Source of the DNA: a virus
Virus record (IMG/VR): IMGVR_UViG_3300025168_000402
Location: 1 to 30,645 of that record
Length of the DNA stretch: 30,645 nt
Strand: one strand, 5' to 3'
Shown: positions 26,401 through 30,645 of the stretch, piece after piece
Layout: every line of letters begins with the position of its first letter
Position numbering within the stretch: position 1 is the stretch's first letter
Notes under the pieces: generated by a model
Told to the model about the DNA's origin: nothing
Databases searched by the model: none
The model's input: the letters and a program-made list of their open reading frames with translations, nothing else
Program-made: the position numbers and the translations under genes

Positions 26401-27176
26401 CTATTCTGATCTGATCCTCCACATGTTGCAGCAATCGTAGCATAATCCAGCGGTTCGAGCATCCTCGCAGTGTATCCTCCGGGACTAAGCATTGTTTGGA
26501 AAAACGAATCCATAAAATCACCGGCCGGCGTTCCTTTTTTTGCTGCCCAATATTTAATGCTTCCTCTGTTAAGATACGGAACATAAGCACAACCAACTGG
26601 GTTATCTGGGTATGCGGACTTGTATCTTGTAATACCAGCAATCCACGCTTCGACAATCCATTCTCTTTTAGTTTCGAAGTTAAACGGAACGCTATTAAGA
26701 ACTGCTGAACTCATCTCTAGAGGATTTCCTGCCTCTTGGTTCATCAGAATTAATGTGTAATAAAAAACTGACGCATCAAAAAACCCACACTCCATATCGA
26801 GATTGATAGCAATATCATTATCCCACGGTAAACTAAACGATCCGTGTGGACCACCACCGATCGGAAAATCATTTCCGTGCATACCCGATGCGATTGAGTT
26901 GAACGTCCACGGACGATTTTCTCGAAGACCGATCGGATCTCCTAATGTATCGTTTGTTCTTTGTAGTTGAGCATCAACCCAATCATCCATGAACTGGTTC
27001 GCCTCGATTTCCGTATTTGGAAATCGCTGGTACATCAGACTATCGGTTTCGCTCGCAAGAATCCAATGTGTTAGCAATACGTCATCACGACCTTGTTTGA
27101 CTTTATTATGTAAAGCAGGATCATACGCTCGAACGGGCATAGACTTGATGACTTTTTCATTCCATACAAATTGCAT
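23412..27176 (-). CDS. Giant unassigned tail-associated protein, enzyme-like, with acidic C-tail (1254 aa)
   Basis: I do not recognise this 1254-residue protein. It is unusually rich in Trp, Tyr and Asp and mixes strands and helices, with stretches such as GCAYVPYLNRGSIKYWAAKKG (195-215), WPFEWTIVD (262-270), KLVWEIHNNYGP (298-309) and KFVAHWVDDQDYD (575-587). These strand-then-acid patterns resemble TIM-barrel carbohydrate-active proteins. A second such region follows (GVDLVGEFGVMLYN, about 705-718; VGSIDFNN, 941-948; MAISWQQWWPL, 1079-1089). Residues about 1175-1247 form a Pro/Asp-rich, very acidic tail ending in GGGRG. No signal peptide is visible. It starts 3 bp after the previous gene and overlaps the next start as ATGA, so it belongs to the same late transcript as the PAAR tip gene. 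I infer a virion protein with possible glycoside-processing activity. A purely structural fibre is equally possible. Confidence 0.7.
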   Translation of the reverse strand: MQFVWNEKVIKSMPVRAYDPALHNKVKQGRDDVLLTHWILASETDSLMYQRFPNTEIEANQFMDDWVDAQLQRTNDTLGDPIGLRENRPWTFNSIASGMHGNDFPIGGGPHGSFSLPWDNDIAINLDMECGFFDASVFYYTLILMNQEAGNPLEMSSAVLNSVPFNFETKREWIVEAWIAGITRYKSAYPDNPVGCAYVPYLNRGSIKYWAAKKGTPAGDFMDSFFQTMLSPGGYTARMLEPLDYATIAATCGGSDQNRGHWPFEWTIVDNNENSGARLTDYFTRISEAADIAGVGNKLVWEIHNNYGPVVMGSDFVSNYFIDSPPRDHNCVTTNGTIMNHNIKDKWGENNQFGLPNPIDDWGYRDDTYIPGGAGFYLASDLINGEPPDTGNPFMTTEELTLWNRWYCGFSEPPRGWQESPNISDDTWLPFYPHIQTRKRYFNNGSDSDYSRWRTGVMKTDSERPGTSGLYYRTSMERWWASGYGKFKTVTGTGLSHEYFVADRGEGSQDSDWMEGQYLHYMESIRDRGVNQKRCLPERRTGTILNGPQNDSTPILASVYADIIDEAPSVGTNWKFVAHWVDDQDYDVITGEKIYSTLGSSEYGHLRGNELMFLGDPGCWWDPDEGLLGTLKEQPLTTGSDGGLPGQQVIWTPGIWHNNDDTRKHILKRANLDQWDAMLKCLYERMKNRILTNSKSEKNIADASGVDLVGEFGVMLYNMEIPNYDRCIFSIIQRAGLARLMGVVNDRTEIEWETRHILGPDDKSCQGVPTQFPFDIASEGLQNPPSFQEIKERLVLSQIKLERMVETFVDLVAYAKTVVDESDSPTLPDGSPSEFVGTPSRRIAVYQGPIGCDARYWHLCFNEPDIDPGAEGLYTMEVARDHIDGMMNATLYDAWNGDASYRLNLTGLPDQFSTVTREEMDEIRTNLGLGSSTKNIGELMVGSIDFNNAELYFSQSGSNMTMPLRNYIRAMEERLGQKAGVMISHAYEMKAASSNSMNSCDERPYEKHFPDVNVPTENDYLSNRLGGQIIGKFTGKVLENQTDQELDRNCVGVDFPWIPLEIWKHLVAGEDPVIPKTVMAISWQQWWPLTKWEWYLRGRESDGEPYPLSSAFGDTRLRTICDMCVPDSFDPELLDGEIYPGAWNTVGEFGDITRENALNFYKFIDYETEYARILFDLDPIEDPDVDPPITDLDPPLSDETLFIILQDSEIDPGTVDDEGGDPEDPGCDTVDEPDISPNDGSTIIDDSSTGGGRG

Positions 27177-27179
27177 TAA

Positions 27180-28376
27180 TCAGAGTCTCCCGATGACGTT
27201 TTGTGCTTCTGCTGCTCTCTGTTCAGTCGTCCCTGCTTCGCTTGCAGACATTGCGAGCAATCCTTCACTACCCAACGATTCCTGAATACCTGCAATCGCA
27301 TTCTTTGCTGAAGCAGATACAGTATCTATTGCACCCTGAGCAAACTCCGTGATGCCCGACTGCACTGATCTAACAGCGTTACCTACTTCTTCTGCTAGTT
27401 CATTTGCCTTTGCTTTCGCTTGGTTGATTGCATCTGCACCTGCCGCAACAAATGGGGGTGCTTCTGGTAACTCTGGAGTTGGAATCGAGAATGTACCTGA
27501 TGGGATTGACGTTCCTTGTTCGAATGCCTGTAGTGCATCAAGTTTGCCCTGAAGACCAGGAACTGCAAACTCCTTCAACAACTGACCAGTCCAACACGGA
27601 TTTGATCGTACTGCCGCAATGAGAGTATTTGCGACTCCATACTTCTGTACCATGTTTCTCATATTACTAAGATTATCAACTGTTTGGTTATAACTGTCCA
27701 ACGCATTGTTTTTTGTTTCGGTTAGTCCACCCGCGAGATCTGTTACTTGTTGAACAAGTTCATTTTCTTGAATATCACCACCAAGGAATGAACCAATTGT
27801 TTGTTGGAGTATATTGTTAGACGCACCGACCGATTGCATCAATGTAAGTCCACCGTCTTCAAGAATTAAATTGAAGTTTGGTCCAAAGTTATCTTCGATC
27901 ACATCCTGTCCGGGAAGTCGGAGGTTTGCCTTCATGCTGTTGAATGTATCAGACAGACTGACAATATTATTCTGATTGAAGGCATTGGCATCAAGTGTGT
28001 TGACAGCACCGGACATTCTATCTGTTGCGTCTTTGATGTTGTTAAGAATACCTGCGTTCGGACTTCCGATTTGTGCGCCGGGTTGTCCGTTCAATTCACC
28101 GAGCAAGTTGTTCATGCTCTGTAGTGCCGAAACTGTTGCAGGTTGGAGTCCTGTTCCCGGAGGAGCATTTTCATTGTTATCTAATATATTTGTAATCGAC
28201 AGTTCGTTATCCTGTGCAATTGCCTTCGCTGTGTTGACGATCGTACCAACCGGGTTCTGAAAGGCGTTGCCAGTCATCACATCGTTGATGATGTCCAGTG
28301 AAGTTTGCCCGAGATCTTGTGTCTGGGGATCGCACTGTGGATCGAGTGGGTTGAAATCTTCTAGACTTAATGGCAT
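27180..28376 (-). CDS. Ala/Asn-rich protein of unknown function next to the PAAR tip (398 aa)
   Basis: I do not recognise this 398-residue protein. It is rich in Ala, Asn, Leu and Gln and probably mostly helical, with a Pro-rich break (IPTPELPEAPPF, about 300-311) and a C-terminal helix of the form INQAKAKANELAEEVGNAVRSV. SNPCWTGQLLKEFAVPGLQG (about 263-282) is the only segment that looks tightly conserved-like. There is no signal peptide or clear transmembrane helix. The start at 28376 (MPLSLEDF) is chosen because its ATG overlaps the PAAR stop as TAATG, with GAGG upstream. An upstream in-frame start at 28421 would lie inside the PAAR gene. Its position between the spike tip and the giant appendage proteins suggests a baseplate or spike accessory, perhaps a connector or assembly factor. 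That is inference. Confidence 0.75.
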   Translation of the reverse strand: MPLSLEDFNPLDPQCDPQTQDLGQTSLDIINDVMTGNAFQNPVGTIVNTAKAIAQDNELSITNILDNNENAPPGTGLQPATVSALQSMNNLLGELNGQPGAQIGSPNAGILNNIKDATDRMSGAVNTLDANAFNQNNIVSLSDTFNSMKANLRLPGQDVIEDNFGPNFNLILEDGGLTLMQSVGASNNILQQTIGSFLGGDIQENELVQQVTDLAGGLTETKNNALDSYNQTVDNLSNMRNMVQKYGVANTLIAAVRSNPCWTGQLLKEFAVPGLQGKLDALQAFEQGTSIPSGTFSIPTPELPEAPPFVAAGADAINQAKAKANELAEEVGNAVRSVQSGITEFAQGAIDTVSASAKNAIAGIQESLGSEGLLAMSASEAGTTEQRAAEAQNVIGRL

Positions 28377-28648
28377 TATCCGGCCCTCACATTTCCTGAA
28401 CCTGTTGCTGAGTGTCCACACGATGCGGCATCACCTGCACGACATACTGGTATTCCGCCGACTCTAACCATACCAGATCCCGTTACTATAACGGGGGCAG
28501 TGTGTTGGTTAGGACAATCTCCGCCGCAGTGATTTGCAATCAAACTCCCAATTTGGGCCACAGGCATTCCGTTCACCTTGACGTTTGAGTTTCCTGTTAA
28601 GATTGTATTTCCGGCCGTGTCCATTCCGACTCTTGATATTCCTGGCAT
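28376..28648 (-). CDS. 5.4: PAAR-repeat spike-tip protein (gp5.4-like, 90 aa)
   Basis: The 90-residue sequence is a PAAR fold. Repeated GN-Val and Val-Gly-Gly-type turns (NTILTGNSNVKVNGMPVAQIG, VIVTGSGMVRVGGIPVCRAGD) are joined by a Cys/His-rich segment. Candidate zinc ligands are H40, C41, C45, H49, C69, C77 and H79. PAAR proteins cap the membrane-piercing spike of contractile tails and type VI secretion systems; T4 gp5.4 is 97 aa. GAGGAG five bases before the ATG is an excellent ribosome site, and a TATAAATA late promoter lies 15 bp upstream. Its stop overlaps the next gene (TAATG), so it heads a late operon. The richness in Cys is more than the usual single Cys and two His. Confidence 0.92.
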   Translation of the reverse strand: MPGISRVGMDTAGNTILTGNSNVKVNGMPVAQIGSLIANHCGGDCPNQHTAPVIVTGSGMVRVGGIPVCRAGDAASCGHSATGSGNVRAG

Positions 28649-28663
28649 GATATCTCCTCAGTT

Positions 28664-28671
28664 TATTTATA
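28664..28671 (-). promoter_or_regulatory. T4-type late promoter (TATAAATA) for the PAAR operon
   Basis: The minus strand reads TATAAATA exactly. The predicted start is near 28658, giving a very short leader of about 10 nt that would begin at the GAGGAG ribosome site. It sits 2 bp after the stop of the Gly-rich adhesin-like gene. It would drive the PAAR gene, the 398-aa gene and probably all three giant genes. Confidence 0.65.
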
Positions 28672-28673
28672 CG

Positions 28674-29411
28674 TCAACCAAACGCCTTTATGATTACTTT
28701 TCCAGCACCACCATTATTGGCCGCAGTGTTGTTCTGTGAAGCACCACCTCCACCACCACCACCGGGAACCTGTCCTACCGCAGCAGCAGAACCAAGTCCG
28801 CCTTCAGTTCCAGCACCACCACCATTACCACCATCGGGATTTGCACCATCACCACCATCAGTTCCTGCTATGGCAGTACCAGAACCAGAAGTTCTATTTG
28901 TAGCATCTCCACCGTCCGTGTTTACTAAATTTCCATTTTGTGCAACACCGCCTTCACCTCGAAGACCGCCGCCTGGGGCCTGGGCGCTTCTTCCCCCCTC
29001 ACCACCACCTGCTATGATATCACTGAATGTAGTGATTGTGCTACTACTTCTTTTGTGTAAAGTGAGTTGTGTGTCTCCTCCATCAACACCATGATTAATC
29101 GTGTTGATCGCAGCACCACCACCTGCACCTACCGTAAAAGTTAAAGTGTCATCTTTACGAAGATCTACTATTCGAATTTTGTGTTTGACATATGCACCAC
29201 CACCACCGCCTTGACCGTTGGTATGAGACGACGAACCTCTACCAATGACGATTGTCCCACGTCCACCGCCGCCTCCACCACCATACATCTCGACTTCGAT
29301 GAAAACAACTCCGGAAGGTATTGTATATGTTTGAGTGCCTGTCGAAGTGATGTTCGTGGTACTCAATACTTGATATGCTCTTCCGCTTGCTGCTCTACTT
29401 GCACCAATCAT
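28674..29411 (-). CDS. Glycine-rich adhesin/tail-fibre-tip-like protein (245 aa)
   Basis: After a short N-terminal region, the pattern TQTYTIPSGVVFIEVEMYGGGGGGG (about 26-50) matches the phage glycine-rich domain family (strand, then strand, then a poly-Gly run). Repeated Gly runs follow to the end (GQGGGGGAY, VGAGGGAA, AGGGEGG, PGGGGGGGAS), ending GGAGKVIIKAFG. This recalls the poly-Gly type II helical bundles of T-even gp38 adhesins, where loops between Gly runs set host range. Similarity to gp38 is in composition and layout only. The ATG overlaps the stop of the upstream fibre-like gene as ATGA, so it is likely its tip or partner. The DNA is correspondingly rich in CCACCACC. Confidence 0.8.
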   Translation of the reverse strand: MIGASRAASGRAYQVLSTTNITSTGTQTYTIPSGVVFIEVEMYGGGGGGGRGTIVIGRGSSSHTNGQGGGGGAYVKHKIRIVDLRKDDTLTFTVGAGGGAAINTINHGVDGGDTQLTLHKRSSSTITTFSDIIAGGGEGGRSAQAPGGGLRGEGGVAQNGNLVNTDGGDATNRTSGSGTAIAGTDGGDGANPDGGNGGGAGTEGGLGSAAAVGQVPGGGGGGGASQNNTAANNGGAGKVIIKAFG

Positions 29412-30645
29412 GAGAAGTTAATTCCACCCACAAATCCATAGATGTTTGATCCGGCGTCTATTGTAACGAACGATAGAATGTCGATACCGGATGCTGTGAG
29501 TGTTGGTGCAACATCACCGGGCCACTTGACTGCTGACGCCCAAGTTGTTGTGTTTGCACCACCGTTTGTGATCAGGAGTGTGAGGGTTCCTGCATTACCA
29601 GTTGCTGGTGGATTCGTGAAACTGAATTCACAGTTTCCGTTCCCGGTTACAGTCTGCACATTACCGGAAGAGAAATCAATCGCAGTATTGCCAGTGATTG
29701 TTCCGATTGCATTTACAGTTTCTGCGTAGTCCTTGAACTTGGGTCTTTCGAGTTGGTTGTCTTGGAAGTTTATCGCACTTCCGAAAGTAGATCCACCAGT
29801 CACCGAAACTCCAGAAGAGAATGTTACCCCTGCTTCAGCAGATATTCCCTGTGTGTGGATTATACCAGCGTCTAAGGTACTACCCTCTATAGTTGTGTTG
29901 GTAGCGTCGGCATCTAGGAAAACATTACCACCGGCAGAAAGTTTTATATTATCAGGAGTGAAGTCTAAGTATGTGTCACTATCTCCCACATGCGTGAGTC
30001 TTTGCTCGATGTCAACGGCAAAAATGGGGAATCTAACAAGTCCATTAGCATCGTCAAACAACGCTACTTGGTTGCCGTTTTGAATGATCGTCGAGGATGA
30101 TGCACCATCGAAAACGATATCACGACCGTTTCCTATTGTAAGATCCTGTTGAACGTCAAGGGTTGCACCGATGTTGACTTTATCCGAGAAGGTGCATCCT
30201 GCACCGGAAGAAATACCACCGAGCGAAAGTAGATCGGTGCTGGGATTGTAGATCAAACCATCCTCACCAGTACCGCTGTCTACCTTTGCTGCAAGATTTG
30301 CTGTTCCCGTAGTAGCATCAGCAAAAATTATCTTATAATCATTGTCATCACTTTTTGCTTCAACTTGCACCTGAGTGGCCGTGGTCGCGGTGGTTGCGTT
30401 GGTTGCGGAGGTGGCATTTCCGAACACAGCACCAACCACATTACCAGTTATCACACCATCTGATGTCAGTGTTCCACAGTGAATATGTCCACCACTGATA
30501 CCACCGTCTGCTGAGATACCTCCGTCTGTGTGTATGTTGCCATCGACTTGAAGTGCAGCACCGAATGTAGATCCGTCATCAGCAGAGATACCTTCAGCAA
30601 AGTGAGTTATCTTATTGTGCTTATGTAAAGTAGAATTAACGAAGA
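29408..30645 (-). CDS. Tail-fibre-like repeat protein, 5' end off the window
   Basis: The frame is open from the right edge (first full codon 30643-30641) to the stop at 29410-29408, giving 411 residues of a longer protein. An apparent GTG start at 30454 is only an internal codon: upstream sequence translates without stop as GISADDGSTFGAALQVDGNI and onward. It contains diverged repeats of the GISA-GG-TF type (GISADDGSTF, GISADGGIS, GISSGAGCTF, GISAEAGVTF, GVSVTGGSTF), typical of long fibre proteins of T4-like cyanophages. The C-terminal 100 residues (NGNCEFSFTNPPATGNAGTL, then WPGDVAPTLTASGIDILSFVTID) form a common fibre-tip domain of such phages. The stop overlaps the start of the Gly-rich protein. 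The 5' end and true start are not visible. Confidence 0.88.
   Translation of the reverse strand, partial: FVNSTLHKHNKITHFAEGISADDGSTFGAALQVDGNIHTDGGISADGGISGGHIHCGTLTSDGVITGNVVGAVFGNATSATNATTATTATQVQVEAKSDDNDYKIIFADATTGTANLAAKVDSGTGEDGLIYNPSTDLLSLGGISSGAGCTFSDKVNIGATLDVQQDLTIGNGRDIVFDGASSSTIIQNGNQVALFDDANGLVRFPIFAVDIEQRLTHVGDSDTYLDFTPDNIKLSAGGNVFLDADATNTTIEGSTLDAGIIHTQGISAEAGVTFSSGVSVTGGSTFGSAINFQDNQLERPKFKDYAETVNAIGTITGNTAIDFSSGNVQTVTGNGNCEFSFTNPPATGNAGTLTLLITNGGANTTTWASAVKWPGDVAPTLTASGIDILSFVTIDAGSNIYGFVGGINFS

Noticed and set aside
28690-29094. Plus-strand 134-aa Pro-rich ORF
   Set aside because: It is the complement of the Gly-rich gene (CCACCACC runs read as Pro) and has no ribosome site or context.
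28740-29290. CCACCACC clusters as a CRISPR or satellite array
   Set aside because: Spacing is irregular, there are no unique equal-length spacers, and the clusters are explained by Gly codons on the other strand.
30410-30454. GTG at 30454 as the start of a 348-aa fibre gene
   Set aside because: The same frame stays open to the right edge and continues the GISA repeats upstream, so this is an internal codon of a longer gene.

Overview
The window looks like part of the late structural region of a T4-like (straboviral/cyanophage-type) marine myovirus. Every convincing gene is on the minus strand, so transcription runs from high to low coordinates. Genes are packed almost without gaps: several pairs share bases as TAATG or ATGA, and the largest non-coding stretch is 76 bp. 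The main anchors are recognisable T4 baseplate wedge proteins in T4 order (gp25, gp6, gp7, gp8), a PAAR spike-tip protein (gp5.4 type), and two exact matches to the T4 late promoter TATAAATA. Fibre modules of the GISADGG-type and a DUF4815-like giant protein resemble marine T4-like phages of cyanobacteria or other marine bacteria. The host cannot be fixed from this window. No tRNA, CRISPR, integrase, transposase or replication gene was seen.

Reading in the direction of transcription, the right end (30645-28674) holds the 3' part of a repeat-containing tail-fibre-like gene, which enters the window already open, and a glycine-rich adhesin-like protein. A late promoter then drives the PAAR tip gene (28648-28376) and an unassigned Ala/Asn-rich protein (28376-27180).

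The middle (27176-14955) is about 12.2 kb with only three giant ORFs of 1254, 1141 and 1673 aa. The second has a linker, a TIM-barrel-like part, an Ig-like domain and a right-handed beta-helix, like a tailspike or depolymerase. The third has an alpha-helical core followed by beta-rich domains, which recalls alpha/alpha-toroid polysaccharide lyases. The first is unassigned but enzyme-like in composition and has a long acidic tail. I infer a virion-borne glycan-recognition or glycan-degrading set inserted between the spike tip and the wedge genes. This is the most novel part of the window.

A second late promoter follows (14929-14922). It drives a small membrane-anchored, GAF-like protein (14878-14231) and then the wedge operon: gp25, gp6, a short gp7 that matches only the C-terminal third of T4 gp7, and gp8. 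Downstream, where T4 has genes 9-12, lie a 1746-aa DUF4815-like protein, a 62-aa coiled-coil protein, and a fibre-like protein whose 3' end runs off the left edge.

Together the genes would build the baseplate wedge, the spike tip and a set of host-surface-binding or degrading appendages. Family assignments come from remembered sequence patterns, not from searches. The wedge genes and PAAR are secure; the enzymatic roles of the three giant proteins are inference.
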